From positions 40,287,385-40,351,384 of the forward strand of contig NC_088295.1 in the NCBI RefSeq assembly GCF_032854445.1: a stretch of 64,000 nucleotides of DNA, written 5' to 3'. The translations under genes were made by a program, and so were the position numbers. This document shows positions 35,542-55,237 of this stretch, in pieces. The stretch is from Liolophura sinensis (taxonomy: Eukaryota; Mollusca; Polyplacophora; Chitonida; Chitonidae). The notes under the pieces are model-generated. The model was given only the letters and a program-made list of their open reading frames with translations. It ran no database searches and was not told where the DNA came from. How positions within the stretch are numbered: position 1 is the first letter of the stretch; each line of letters starts with the position of its first letter.

Positions 35542-38500
35542 TTACTGTATACCATTAATGATGTGATTTACAGTCACAAACACAATACACAGGACAGCCC
35601 ATATCATGACGAAGATGATCCACACTATATGGCGGAACGGAGACCTGTGTACATTGCGTGTTTCCCTGCCTACCGTCTCTACAATATTTCTACGCGAGAA
35701 GAGAACTAGCATGGCGGGTATAATGTACTGGATTCCAGCTCCTGCGTACGAACCAGTTATTCCCACAAGAAGGTCGACCTGATTAGTTCCAAAAGCTACG
35801 GCAAATGGGGGTAAAATTGTCACTAGAGGAAATACAATTCTATCCACGATCCAAGGATATGGTCGGTGTCTTTTGTAAAACAAAGTCTTTAAGTTGTTCC
35901 GCAATGTAATTCCAATTATTGGGAAGTTGGTGCTGAGAGCAAATACTGGAAATAGCACTATGAAGTATTGAATAAACTTGATGTTAGTGATGGAGGTATC
36001 CTCTGTGTCACATCTATCCGGCAAGAAATTGAGCGTGTACAGGTCCTTCAAAGAGTTAAATGAATATATGGCCGTGAAAGATAGTAATAGGTAAAAGACT
36101 GAGATCAGTGAATAGTCTCCAAATAACAGCTTGTAAATCTTGGCTTTCTTCTTGATTGGTGCCACCAATGATGGTAAGGAGTGATGACACATGAAAGAAT
36201 ACACACAGACTCCAAACAGATTAGGAACCCCTGATATGTCCACGACCTTCGGATGACCTTCGCCTTGACCATTGGCAAGACGGATCACCGCCAAGACTAT
36301 CATCATTGAGAAGGCTAAAAATAAAAGAAAAGATTCAGATCTAAGTGCAGAAATACCTATATAAAGCAACTGTACATAATGCAAAAACAGTTTAGGAGCC
36401 CTTTCGTACCATTTGGTGTTGACACATATATATCAAGGCATCATTCTTCTGTTATCATGGCGTAATATGTAAAATACATGTAACATGTACATGTAAATCT
36501 CATTCTTACCAAGCCATCTGATGAAGGTTGTTGTAAGTTGAAGGTACTTGGTTTTCTGTACGTTAAAAAACACAAACGGGCCCAGTAGTAACCCAAATGC
36601 TCCCTGTAATATAAAATACACATAAAAGAATTACGCATATACACAGCAAAAACCTGTATGATTAACTTTTTCATCTGCTGAAATTCAATACTAGTTCTTG
36701 TCCCAAACTGGTTTGTGCTGTTGGAAGTCCACAACAGAGCAGAAATGGTCTTATCATAATGAATAAAACTATCTGAAACCCATCCTTGACCTGTAAGTTG
36801 TCATGGTGAAACCATGTATCATGTTTCAATTTAATACAATGGGCCCTTATATGAAAAGAAATGTTTTGAAACCTGTTTTGTGACAGCTGAGGAATAAACC
36901 TGTAGACACTTCTGGTACTGGCATGGGAATAATTATCTACTACAAAGACCTAGCTAGTTTAAAGTCACTTTAATAGTGAGGGGACAAATATTACTGACCA
37001 CTGCAATCCTGTAGGCATCCATCCTGCTGACACTGGGCACTCCAGGCCAGCACTGATCTTCATCTCCCACAGTCACATTACAGGCTGTCCCATTGGGCAG
37101 CTGATATGTGCTGCAAATGTCAGACCACATACAGATAAGGAATACATAAATGGAGAGAAAAATACATACACATAAAGAATACATAGATGGAGAGAGACAA
37201 GATACATACAGATAAAGCAAATGTAGACAGACGCAGACATGTGTGGACAGATCTTGGCACATACAGATGAGGTATCCATTGACAGAGATACATACAGATA
37301 ATGCATATGACTAGATAGACAGGGACACAAACAGATAACACATGTGGACAGACAGGGACACAAACAGATAACACATGTGGACAGGCAGGGACAAAGAGAA
37401 GGGACAAAGAGAAGGCATATGTAGACAGGCTGGGACATAAACAGAAAAGGCACACATAAACACTGACACAGGGACACTTACAGATACAGCATACGTGGAT
37501 GAAAAGGAACACATACAAATAATGAGCAGTGACACACAGATACATCCACCCAGGGTTGACATATTTATCTTTAACACTTGTAAGTTAATTGAATTACATG
37601 TTCAAGGTATGTATTCGTGTAAGCATAGAACAGATAAGATGGTACAGACTGCTATTTACTTTCCCCCCCAAAAAAGAAAAAGAGAATGCTGCTCGGGTGT
37701 AACTGGACCTTTACATTTTGGTCTTTATCATAATCAGCCAATAAAAATTACATCCAGAATAAACATGTCCTCTTTGCATTTTTGTTTATCTAACTGACCA
37801 TCAACGTGAACATCTACTGTCTACCAGCTGTCAAGAGTGCATTCCAACAGATGACAGATGCCACTAATCCTTGTTACCCTATGTGGATACTTACCACATA
37901 ACCAGCCTAACAGACTTTGGCACAGCCGCAGCGTAGATAGCCAGGTCACCATACAGGTAGATCACCAAGCAAAGATAAAAACAATTCACTCCAACTAAAA
38001 ACACAAGTACATGTGTATAAACATTAGTTGTTTTTGCAAGAAATTTAGTTGTATACACTCCTTGCTTCAGACACTAATTTGATAGGACTGCTTCAGTGGA
38101 CTAATGGTTATATCATCTGCCTCAAAGTTGGGAGACCTGGGTTACTGAGGTCAGGTCATGACAAAGACTTTAAAAATGGTACTTTGTGCTGCCTCACTTG
38201 GTGCTTAGCATGGAGAGGTTCAAGCAAGGAAACAGAACCGGTTGGCCCGGTATCAGTGTAATGTGACTGAAAAAGGTGTCATGTTTAGAGTCATCAGCAT
38301 GATACTTCAGTAGCAGTAGCACTTTGGTGGCAGGAAGTTGCCATGATAAATGACTCCTCGTACAATATATAATCCCCAAGCATACAAACATACATAAATC
38401 CTAATTTGTTAAATGGAAACAGTGAATGTTGAGCTGATTACCTTCACTCAATGAACACTGACTCGCAGAGTGTTAAACAATATTCTGAAAGAAAGAAAGA

Positions 38501-41500
38501 GTATTCAACACTGAGACATGAATTTAATTCAAAATTCATAAACTCACCTTTGTTAAAAAACATAGAAGCCATTTGCCCCTGTAAAAAAAATAACAGTATG
38601 CTTTAGATGATCTTATACGTTACACCTGAACATTTGTAAGGAACATCATGTAAGGAAGAACATTTCAGTCAAGAATTGTAGATTTACAATGTGTCTATTC
38701 CTTCATGTGATCCATTCTCAGAGGGACCAGTGGAACAAACTTCTACTCTTAATGGTAAACATGTTACTCATTAACTAACAAAAAAAAAGTGGAATATTTA
38801 TGGTTAAAGCTAATCTCTTTGTCAAATGCTGTTCATCCCAGCTGTCTTTTAATTTTACTTACACTTCAGATTCATATCATTAGAGTGACTGCCTTTTAAT
38901 TGCTAGAGTCAATCAATTCGGCAAATTTTTTGGGATTCACATGACTTCATTGTTCTTCGAAGCCTTGTTGGCGAGAAGTGGTCATCTTTTTTGTGCACTC
39001 ATACGTGAAGAATAGTTCATGAAAAATTCTAGAGTATGACTTTCAAACATCCATCAAATAAATAAACAAAATATTTAGTTCTTCTCTTTTCATAAACACG
39101 ATAAATTATAATATTGTTGTAAATAATATTGACATCCTGAAGTCTTACCATCTCCACCCTTTCAGTGATGGCAGACAGGTTGTCAGTGGGTACACAAGTG
39201 GCTACAACATAAAAAAATTTAACCTTTATTGGACAGATTCAACATTTTTCTTCCAAAAATGATTTTTTTCATGGGACATATGTATAAAATGTATATATTA
39301 GGCTGGTTTGGCAATAACTGAAAAAGATATTTTTAAGCTTTCACTAAAGTATTACAAGCCTTTAACATCACACTGAATTCATTTCAGCATTCCATCCAGT
39401 TAGTTTGAAATTATAGTATACATTTATGGTTTGGTATTAAAACAGGACAAAAAAGTTTTAAGACACTCAGAAAGTACAAAGAATGAAGAGAAAAAAAGAT
39501 ATTCAGCAGCACTGAGAAACAGAGCAGGACAGTGAAACAGGTGGATACATGCTAAACAGGGAAAAGGTAAGTTAGCTAAACCCCAACCAAATGAACACTG
39601 ATAATGAACGGCAGAAAATCCCTAACATCTGAACAGAGGCGCATATGAACAAATCACAGCAAGCTTTTACAGTAATGGGGATAGCAAGAGATTATGACAA
39701 GGACAATTAACACTATCTGTTAATTCATCAGTAAATATTATGCAGTTTGTGAATTTTATGCAAATCATTGTTTAATTGTATATCTTGTTGTCATGAGCCA
39801 TTGCCATGTACAAATACATTGTTTCATTTGTACGTTTCAACACTCTATTCCACTTCTTCAACGTACAAAATGGTAATGAGGTCTATGAGACAAATGTCGT
39901 CATGTAAACGCCACATTAAAAACAAGGATCTGGACGGGAACACAAAATGTTATAAGTGCAGGGTTAACAATCCAAAGTGTAGGCCTATATACGACTCTAT
40001 CAGGGAAACTCTTACATGAGGCTGTGACACAATGTATTTCATCTAAAGTTTAGCCTGTAAAAATGTACTTTAAGAAGCTTGTAAAATGATACTTTTCATA
40101 TCAACACTTAAGTTTTTCTGATAAAAAATTAATCAATATTCACAAAAAAACTTTTGAGTAAAACGATAAGGTGAAGGAATTAATCAGAATCAAGCTAAGT
40201 ACATCACTTGAGAAATGCTAAACTTAAGGTGACATACAGTGTGTGGTATTTCACATGAATATGGAATGTCGAAATATTCCAACTCACTGATTGGATCATG
40301 ATCAGATACTAACTCAAAAGCCATATAAGGGAGCCAAACAGTTAAGACATGCAAATCACACATTATCATGCACATTTCAAGTAATGCACAACGAAAATCA
40401 TGCCCAATTAAAATCATGCAAAAGCAGATAGGACAGCTCTGTGACTTTTTAATCTTCATATATGGTTTATGTTTGGATAGATTATCAAACTCATACACAT
40501 GTGGTTTTCTTAAAATTTTACACCAATGTACACGTAGTTTCTTCATTAAAAAAACTTCATTATGGTTTATTATTAACAAACGATTTCAAACATCGCATTC
40601 AAATGGTAAAATGCAAGCTAATTTGAACCATGTCTTGCTGAAGGACACCGGTCTTTTTTTGAAAGAATGCCCATGAAGAAATAAAAATGAATTTGAAGCG
40701 CCCTTTTTTCAAGTAGGTATATGTAACAGAGAATGATGTTAAAGCTGCGTGGTGTTAGTAATTGCAGGTTAGAGGTGTAGTATTTGCTTATCAACGAAAG
40801 TTACAACACCTCACCGTCATCATACATCAGTGTGGTGGAGGAAATGCTATGCTGGTCACTGATCAGAGCCTTTCTCTCCTCACAGTCAGGGGAACTGTCC
40901 TACATGTGTATATCCACACCATACCATGATCCATCAATAAACTTAATGAATTATTATGGCTATATGACACATAAACAAATTCAAATCAAAAATATTAATT
41001 TGTTCTTTATCCTAATTGTGTAACTGCTGAATGAAGCATCAGCAAACAGAAGAGTACCCACTACAGCAGTTAAAAGGTGTATTATATGTGGCAGAGCCTA
41101 TACCGTACAGCCTTACAAGAAACCAAAAGTGCTATTTTCAGTTTGTACTCCACCCTATGCAAGCTGTAAAATAGGACCATGAACATGCAGGCTATGTAGG
41201 ATGATAATGGTACATTTATTTATTTATTTATTTATTTGACTGGTGTTTTACGCTGTACTCAAGAATATTTCACTTATGCGACGGTGGACAGCATTAATGC
41301 AGAGCCTGGGGTAAGCCACAACGATCCGCAGGTTGCTGACAGACCTTCCCACGTATGTCAGGAGAGGAGGTCAGCATGAACTGGGCTATTGGTACACATT
41401 CATACAATATTTTTAAAGTCTGGACGAAAAAGAAAAGTTGAAGTATTCTTCTCCACTTTTACTGGTGGCTCAGTGCACTGTACTGTCTTGCATTAGTGCA

Positions 41501-44500
41501 AACTTGAACTCAATTAACATCCACACCATTGTGCATGTCAAATCCTGATTACATGCCATTCTTGAACAATTTGGTTCAATGAATCCTATTTCATGCTTTT
41601 TCTATGCAAGGTAAGGCAAATTTGTTTATTAAAAGAGCACAATTTATTTACTAATAACTTTCAATGAAAAGTATTTAAATAGGTATAAATCAATGAAAAA
41701 TACATTTGTTTTTTAACACACTACAAAAAAGATACATGCACTAACATTAGGCCTTTACTAGAATTTTCTTTGTTTATTCACAGTGTTCGATCTAATATCA
41801 ACACAAACAATTCCTTTCTCATCTCTTGAAAACCTTATTTTTTCTTCACTGAGGTTAAGTTTTAGAAAAGATAAACTTTTCAGACCGGAAAAAGTTAAAT
41901 CATGAAATTCTATACACAATTTTAAAAACTTCATACAATTGTAGAGCAGGCATCAAGCATTCCAAGGCATAATCTGCAATATTTGCCCATGTTCCATGCA
42001 GTAAAATTGTTTCTCATTGGAAATCACATGCTTTTTGTTTTCAAGTTAGCACATTCTTTCGTATCTATTGTGTGTCTTGTAATCGCCACATACCCAAACA
42101 AAAAATGTTTCAAAAGCATACTATGTGTACATATGCAATTTCTTGAAGCAGTCTATTATTAATTTCACTGCATACCCAAAGCCTAATACTTAGTTCTGCA
42201 GCCAATGTCATGTCAGTATGGTGAACTATAGAACCTGCACAAATAATAATACAAGGTGAAAAAAGAAACAAAACTGGCACATGTTTTAGGGCAAACCGAA
42301 GGCATCTGAAGATGGATACTAGATAGTGTGGGAGAGCCAAGCTGGGATAACTGCATTCTTACAGTAACTTTACATACCACAAGCGTGTTCTCCCAGTAAA
42401 GGGGCTGTTTCATCTGTGTGATCTACAACTGCTGTATCATCTAAGTTGTTATCCTGTACACTTACAGCAGGAGACTGCAGATGATCATACAATAATGTGT
42501 CACCATACAACAGTTAATTGCACTATTTGTATGTACAAAAATAGCCATTAGACTGCAGAGTTCTTCAGCCCTGAACAATTATAAATCCTGCTTGATTTAC
42601 TAATGGCAACATAGTTTTAGATATACATGTTCTGCGTTTACAAGACTTAATCTTCCAACCAAGTCTGGTTTTGGAAAGTAAGCTATTAACATCTGAAAGC
42701 AAGCAGAACGTCTAACATTGAGCTGTTGTCATATAATTATTTAAATACCATGTGATGTAGCACATTTCTTTGTTTCATACTTCTTCCTTATAAAGTGTTT
42801 TAAGGCTGCTTTTAACACCATTCTTTCCCCTACCAGGAGCTTAATCTATATCAACTGATCAATCCACAATCAAATGGCACACATAAAGAATATTCTCAGC
42901 AAACCACTCAAAAATATGATGAGCAAGTGCTGAAAGTGAATTGCTAATAAACTGCATATTTTAACAGTTTAACAGTAAAAATGTGCAATAATCTGACACA
43001 TTCACCATCAATATACAGATTTCTAATCCTGAAGTTTTGTTTCTTTCCTTATTTCCACCTATATTCCTTTTCACTTCATCCATGCACGTTAAATATTTTC
43101 AGTTTAAACACCTATCAAATAACACTGTTACTTTTTTTTCTTCCTTCTTTTTTGGTCGTTATATTTTTGAAGTCAAATATATAAACCCAAGAAGACTAAC
43201 CCTTCAGAATGACATATCTACATTCTGATGCCTTAAGTAACCACACACTCCAATCAGCTAATGTAACTGCAAGAATTTCATGTACTTTACCTGAGTCCTA
43301 TTCAGTTTAAGCTTCACATTTGCTGCTGCCATACTCTCAATCACAAAGGTAGCTGTTAAATAACTGAAATATCAAACAAAACCATAGGAAGTATGGAAAT
43401 GGCGCTGGTAACAGTCACAATGTAATTCAAACGAGTACAAAATTCCATGTTCCAGTAAAAGGTGCACAATTATTGACTGAAAATGATTATCTGCAACCTG
43501 ATATTGGAAAGTAAAGCTAGGTAATAAGCAGATTCTTCAACAATCCAACACGTGCTTATACTCGTAATTGTAATCTCAGTGCCAGTGGATGTAACATGCA
43601 CAAAGAGTTTTTTTTTTCTTCGACCTTCACAAGACATTTTGTAATAGCAAGAGTGGCAGTTGTGTCATATTGTGTGTAAATCAGTGATGAAAATGTTTTT
43701 ATTTTCTCTGTGTTTCAAGAAGAAACTACAATTTCTAAGTGACTAAAAAAAAAAAGCTGTTAAAAGACGATTGCAGTCCAAGTCATTACCAGTACTCCGA
43801 TAGTCCATGTTAACAATGTGGATAAGTGCAAGTTTTGTGTAGACGGCACGATGTTATCGCTTTCTCTATTCTGCCTTGTACTTTACTGAATGCGAATCAT
43901 CGATTCGAATATAAAAATGCCATTTTCTCTACTTCCAGGTATGTAAAAACCTAATAACCTTGAACCAACTGTTACACCAATGCCACATGAGATGTTCCTA
44001 CAGTGGTAAGATGTAGTGTTACACATAGAATCAGCGTAACGTATAGCGAAATGTTTATAACAACGTCACCTGCTAGCGTGCGCCATTTTAAAGCAGTTTA
44101 AAGAATGACAGAAAACATAGCATAGGTGAGATTTCTTCGGTAACTGTGGTTACACAATTTCCCCACGTTATATGCATGTATAGAATTCTACTGTGGTCAT
44201 TTTACACCATATTTCAGGAACAGAAACTCATTATTTTCTGACATAATGTTCTGTGATAGTAGTTCACTTCTTAATAGTCATAATAAATACGTAGCCATGT
44301 TATTTGCATTTTTGACAGAACTATGCAAGCTTGTTTAGACCACCATGGTTGTACTAGTAAAACATCTAAACGATATGAGGACAGTAATGGTTGACTGACC
44401 GTGTAGTTTTAGTAGTTCACTTTACATTTTCATGATAAATACATAGCAATATGTCATTGCTATTTTTGAGAAAACTATGGAAAGCAGTTAAGACCATAAT

Positions 44501-46910
44501 CACTACTCCAGCAAAATGTCTGAAAACAATTGGGAAGACATAGCTTTAGCCATTGCCCCTTGATTATGTGTTTAACGTTTGGAATTGTCTGTTTCTTTGC
44601 TTTTGTTCTATAGTCTATAGAAGTGTGTTCGGACCATACTGGCAATTCAGTAGAATCATTTCAAGAAAGCCACGCTAAACCAGAAAACACTAAATTGTAC
44701 TAGGCTTTTGTCATATTGTAAGACGCTTACAAATGTATTTATGTACAGTATGATACACAGTTACGTATACATACGGTGATGTAGGACTTCATTGCTTTCT
44801 CCAATCTGCACTGTACTATGCTGAATGCAAGTCACCGATTCAAATATAAAAATGCCATTTTGTCTGCTTCCAGATCACCTGTGTTGTGTCAAGTAATTTT
44901 CCAATTCATAACCCTTCCAGATCACCTGTGTTGTGTCAAGTAATTTTCCAATTCATAACCCGGCCCAACAGAGGATAACATAGACACACCCTTAATGACT
45001 ATAAATTTCCAAAAATGTCTAAACTTACTCATTTTTCCTGATTGTAAGAGTTATATTGATTATAGAAAGGTGATTTAATGTTTGTTTGGATGGTAAGATG
45101 ACACCCAACTGGAAAAAATGTAAGTTTCAGCACTAAAAATAATATTTTGTGACATTTATTTGCCTCTAAAAATGGACTTTCGTGGGCGAAATTTTAAGTC
45201 AATTTAGGATAATTAGTCCATGTATACTGTACCATGTACAAGGAGCATTAACTTGCTGTCAGTATATACCTTTTTGTTTACACCTCAGACATACAAACCT
45301 CATGAATCCCAGTATGATGATAGTAATGAGACTAAAAAGCCAGCCAGCTGAATGGAATGCCCCAGGCATGGTGAGAGCTCCTGTTCCCACAATCAGGTTG
45401 AATATGTATATCATCCCAATCTGTTCAGACATAATAAACGGCTGAGTTTACTATCCGAAATATTTCCTTAAATATATTATTTCTTTATTCAATGTATCTC
45501 TGCATGCATGTAGGAATATGGCTGGTGAATGATTTATTTATTTATGGTGATTGGTGTCTTTCGCAGAGAATATTTTACATTAGGATCACATTCAGTTATA
45601 TTAAGATCACATTATATTAAGAACAAAAGAAGTGCAAGTAAGTATATTCACATTTGACTTATAAGAAGACTAATAGTTCCTCTCGGAAAATTTGCAATCT
45701 ATTAATAATTTATTCAAAGGAAATGTAACAGGGTGATATATAAACGCTGTATACCCACAGCCTGCAGGTAATAGTCTGGTAGTAGAAGCATAGACTCCAA
45801 ACCCAGAGACCACTGGTTCATATCCCCTGCTAGTAGGACCTGTCAAACAACTTTGTCACTGGTAGTTTTACATTGTATTTGAATACTCACAGCTAAAAGA
45901 AATCTCAACTAACAGTGCCTTTTTGCCTTATCAACTTCCTTTGGTTATCTACATTCACACTCTTGCAAATTAGTGTAAATTGCAGAAAAAGGAGAAAAGT
46001 GGAAAATGCAAGCAAGATATCCTTCTGCAGGGATTATGACACATTTGATCTCGCTCTGTAAATGTCTATCTAGTTGCAAACATGTACCTGATTTGATAGG
46101 TACAGCCACAATTGTTACAATGTGAAACGCGACTGTGTGATATAATTCTTTGCACTGCACGGCACACTTACATGAAGCTCTCTTAACGTTAAGAGCACAT
46201 AACTACCATGGCAACCAGCACTGTAGACATTACATCGCCATAGTAGTTACGTGCTCTTAACTGTATGAGGGCTTCTTGCAAGTGGGCCCAGACCTTTGCC
46301 CAGAAGAAGTTTATTTTAGTCTGGTACCATGCCTCTCGACAGTTCCATTGAACAGATGACAGGGTACAAGACTAGAACAAACTCTTCTGAGTTGTGCTTG
46401 GTGTCTCTGAAAAACAAAAAGAGCATGCAGACAGTAGCAGATGGAGATTACACGAAGATGCAAAAATTTTGATGAAGTATAATGTGAAACTACCATGGAC
46501 AACTGTCGATGTCGCTTTTATGTGAAGAAATCACATGGAAATATCCTTCGGGAACAACAACACATTTTAGGGTGTTTCACACTTTAACTCTCGTGGCTGC
46601 GCTACACGACTCAAGTGTGACATATTTGCATCTACTCTCTGACACTCTGATCCGATATACATATATTATGCACTAACTGGGCATTGGTGAAAATTGACAG
46701 TTCCAGATTGCTCTAAAGTTGGCTCAATTTTCTTCAGCCATGGATGGTCCAATCCAATGATGTAAAAGGGCACTTCGTTTAAATGTCCATTTTGTCAGAG
46801 CAATCTTGGACTAAAGGTTGACACAGCTTAAAAACTTAAGTTTCATCTCTTAAACAACTTTTTACCGCAGGAGAAAACTGTGCCCCTGTGTCTGTGATCC
46901 CACCAGCCAT
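35542..46910 (-). CDS. TMEM104: Transmembrane protein 104 (amino-acid transporter superfamily)
   Basis: Ten minus-strand exons: 46910-46866, 45420-45299, 43363-43291, 42474-42378, 39201-39149, 38578-38548, 37994-37895, 37110-36999, 36603-36510, 36314-35542. They sum to exactly 1500 nt, 499 aa, close to the ~496 aa of human TMEM104. All phases agree. The start MAGGITDTGAQFSP and the segments IFNLIVGTGALTMP, TFVIESMAAAN, ITERVEMGQMASMFFNKVGV, YLYGDLAIYAAAVP, GPFVFFNVQKTKYLQ, GQGEGHP, GVCVYSFMCHHSLPSL, LFPVFALSTNFPIIGITLRN and HRSPFRHIVW identify the family. It is a multipass protein related to amino-acid/auxin permeases; its substrate is not established. A hydrophilic acidic loop (about residues 80-135) and an extracytosolic loop with two N-glycosylation sequons (NGT, NVT) are visible. 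The long last exon holds over half the protein. Confidence 0.97.
37120..37550. repeat. Degenerate ~35-bp minisatellite in TMEM104 intron 7
   Basis: Repeats of acacaaacagataacacatg and tggacagacaggg alternate with acatacagataa and agagaagg variants over about 430 bp. Two adjacent copies near 37325-37385 are almost identical; the rest is decayed. Cys-rich open frames on the minus strand here are by-products of the repeat. Confidence 0.8.
38083..38290 (+). mobile_element. SINE family B, diverged fragment in TMEM104 intron 6
   Basis: gcttcagtggactaatggtt, cttggtgcttagcatggag, cggttggcccggtatcagtg and gtgactgaaaaagg match the family B copies at 24335 and 52192 in order, with deletions. Confidence 0.6.
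41092..41391 (-). mobile_element. SINE family A with the same 3' flank as the NUP85 copy
   Basis: Reverse orientation in TMEM104 intron 4. Read on the minus strand, a 5'-truncated SINE with the AATA tail is followed by the same ~100 bp flank (cctattttacagcttgcata, agcacttttggtttcttgta, aggctgtacggtataggc) found at 31300-31406. There is no poly(A) and it carries a ~15-bp segment absent from the NUP85 copy. Confidence 0.85.
43857..43940 (+). repeat. Local duplication, copy 1, TMEM104 intron 2
   Basis: cgctttctc, actgaatgcgaatc, cgattc and atataaaaatgccatttt recur at 44788-44873 at roughly 80-85 percent identity. The blocks between (44259-44380 and 44410-44540) are also related to each other (tagtagttcact, gataaatac, gcatttttga). 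Confidence 0.65.
44788..44961 (+). repeat. Local duplication copy 2 followed by a 47-bp exact tandem pair
   Basis: 44788-44873 repeats 43857-43940. From 44867 a 47-bp unit (cttccagatcacctgtgttg to attcataaccc) is present twice with no visible mismatch, a recent duplication. Confidence 0.85.
44985..45200 (-). repeat. Unclassified interspersed repeat R1, reverse copy in TMEM104 intron 2
   Basis: On the minus strand: gaggcaaataaatgtcacaa, aatattatttttagtgctga, aacttacattt and aatcaggaaaaatg match the R1 copies at 9338, 22808 and 28340. Confidence 0.65.
45531..45583 (-). mobile_element. SINE family A tail fragment, reverse, TMEM104 intron 1
   Basis: tttatttatttatggtgatt, ggtgtctttcgca and gaatatttta are a worn reverse copy of the SINE tail. 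Confidence 0.55.
46165..46284. repeat. Hairpin-forming inverted repeat in TMEM104 intron 1
   Basis: Two 48-base arms (46165-46212 and 46237-46284) are imperfect reverse complements around a 24-base loop. Shared words are cactt, gaag, gttaagagcac and taactac; about ten mismatches and no gaps. It could be a small foldback or MITE-like element. Confidence 0.8.
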
Positions 46911-47296
46911 GATGAGTCACCTCTGGACGATCTCTATCGCCGATTCACCATAAACAAATAGCGGAAAGAGAAGATATGGAAGGAATCAACAGTGGGACAT
47001 TCGCAGAGCAGACGATGCTAACACAAGTGAACCAATTTCCGGGTCACATGATTAATCTACTTTTTGCTTCCTTAAATCAATGAAAACTAAATTGACATAA
47101 AAATCTAAAGACTCCTTTGGGTCAAATTTGAATATGCTTTATAAAAATTGAGCACACTTTTCTTGAGGTTTTTTTATAGTTTACGCCCACTTGGCGAAAG
47201 TGGCCTTGGAGTTGGAAGGTTTCTAAAGATGTATGGGGCACTGAGCGATCGGATTCAGGGGGGCATAACCGCGAAGATGCTCAAAATATCGTCCGC
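46911..47296. promoter_or_regulatory. Divergent promoter region of TMEM104 and NAT9
   Basis: 386 bases separate the two start codons, which point away from each other. No coding exon or TATA box is clear. The head-to-head order matches my recollection of the human 17q25.1 NAT9-TMEM104 pair. Confidence 0.55.
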
Positions 47297-53790
<6,494 letters not shown>

Positions 53791-53827
53791 AAGTCCAGCC
53801 AGATTGAAGTCACATCCTCAAAGGCTC

Positions 53828-53882
53828 CAGGGTCATTGCGCTGCGCCGGCGCGCTATCCACCTCGGCCATGGAAGCCTCCAT
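53828..53882 (-). mobile_element. Isolated SINE family A head in the NAT9 3'UTR, reverse
   Basis: gggtcattgcgctgcgccgg, cgcgctatcc and acctcggccatggaagcc are the reverse complement of the tRNA-like SINE 5' end. The body and tail are missing, the opposite of the usual 5' truncation. Confidence 0.75.
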
Positions 53883-53998
53883 GGACTTTTACATTGTATA
53901 AGCTTTCATGAAATGTTATTGCAAACATTTACTTTAATTTTTCGGAGCATGATAATGTTCTAATATTTTACTGGTACAAAATTGTTTTAAAGTCATGT

Positions 53999-54004
53999 AA
54001 TAAA
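53999..54004 (+). promoter_or_regulatory. Candidate NAT9 poly(A) signal
   Basis: AATAAA about 210 bases after the NAT9 stop codon, a typical distance for a short 3'UTR. Confidence 0.5.
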
Positions 54005-55209
54005 TCATGCTGAAATCGGAGTTGGATTTCTGATGGCAATTTCTACCTCTCTACACATCAACAACCAGCTAGTGTAACAGGTCTATGATAAAGTAATGGA
54101 TCTGTGATGAAGACCTGGTAAATTTTTACAAGTAGTGTAACATCTATTTTGATTGATGTTGTTAACAACATACTTCTGAGTTTTGTACTTGCATGATCAC
54201 GGCAGTCTGGTTTATATTTGGATGAAACATAGGTAAAGTGTTGCCCTTTACCATGTACTCCACTTACTTTCCGACTTTTAAAGCTGCAGCCAAACTAGCG
54301 AGAATGTGAAAGTCAGAGCTTTCCCATGCTTTAACCATCTGAACCAGCCAAGGCCAGGTAATCTAAGAAGGCATTCTCAGATGACTGATAGCTTATTGAT
54401 TCTACATACATGTAATACACTGTTTCACTTGTTGCCATATTCATGACAAACATTGGGTTTATATGTGAAGGAAACTTTCCAGTGGCAGGTGAAACAGTTC
54501 TATGCTTTACAAGCCCAACCATATAGAACCAGGGACATATTATAGCTTGGGATGAAATGTTTATGTGAACAGTATAATCCTCAGGCATCTGGTGGAGCTG
54601 TGGTAAAGTGGGAGGACTTTTTCTTGTTGCGTGATGTCAAATATGTTGCCTGCTACAGTTTTATGTCTGGTCTGTGTTATTTAGTCAGTGTAATATTCTA
54701 CTGCTGATGCTACAGTAGAACCCTAGGTGTCACCAAAATGACGCACATGTATTATGTCCCGCTTCAGCATTCTGCCTACATGTGTATATCTCGTTCGTCA
54801 AGGAACAGTAGATTAAGCTATCATCAACTTGATGACTGTGGGCAGAGACAAATTTTGGTCTTAATTTAATTTGAGTATGTATTGTGGAAAGACTTATTAT
54901 TCTTAAGAGATATTAATGTAGGTATGTGTAAAGTCACAATTTGAGCCGGTGGAAGCAGGTAAATTTTCACTGATACCTCAAAGCCTAATGGCAAGCATAA
55001 AGCCACATTTGAAATCAGAAAGAAGAGGAAAAGACAATGTCATTTGTTTCTGGCAAATTGACCAAAACAAATGTTTTTCACCCTGTTTAGTCAGTGACAT
55101 ACATATTCTACTTTACATTACTGTATATGTGTATATGTACAGGAATCAGATACATGCATAAAATCCTTACCACATGCATATATATACTGACTAAATAACA
55201 CAAAACACA
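54005..55209. other. Intergenic region between NAT9 and the RBFOX-like gene
   Basis: AT-rich sequence without a supported exon or repeat. The open frame at 54331-54588 (minus) has no splice or family support. Confidence 0.5.
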
Positions 55210-55231
55210 AATGTTTTTAATTTAAACGCTG

Positions 55232-55237
55232 TTTATT
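55232..55237 (-). promoter_or_regulatory. Candidate poly(A) signal ending the long 3'UTR
   Basis: AATAAA on the minus strand, near the left edge of the coding-free AT-rich stretch that follows the terminal exon at 63235-63345. It would place cleavage near 55210. Confidence 0.35.

Noticed and set aside
37073-37577. Three overlapping Cys/Leu-rich minus-strand frames resembling a secreted Cys-rich protein
   Set aside because: They run through a degenerate tandem repeat in TMEM104 intron 7, in different frames at once, as expected for repeat artefacts.
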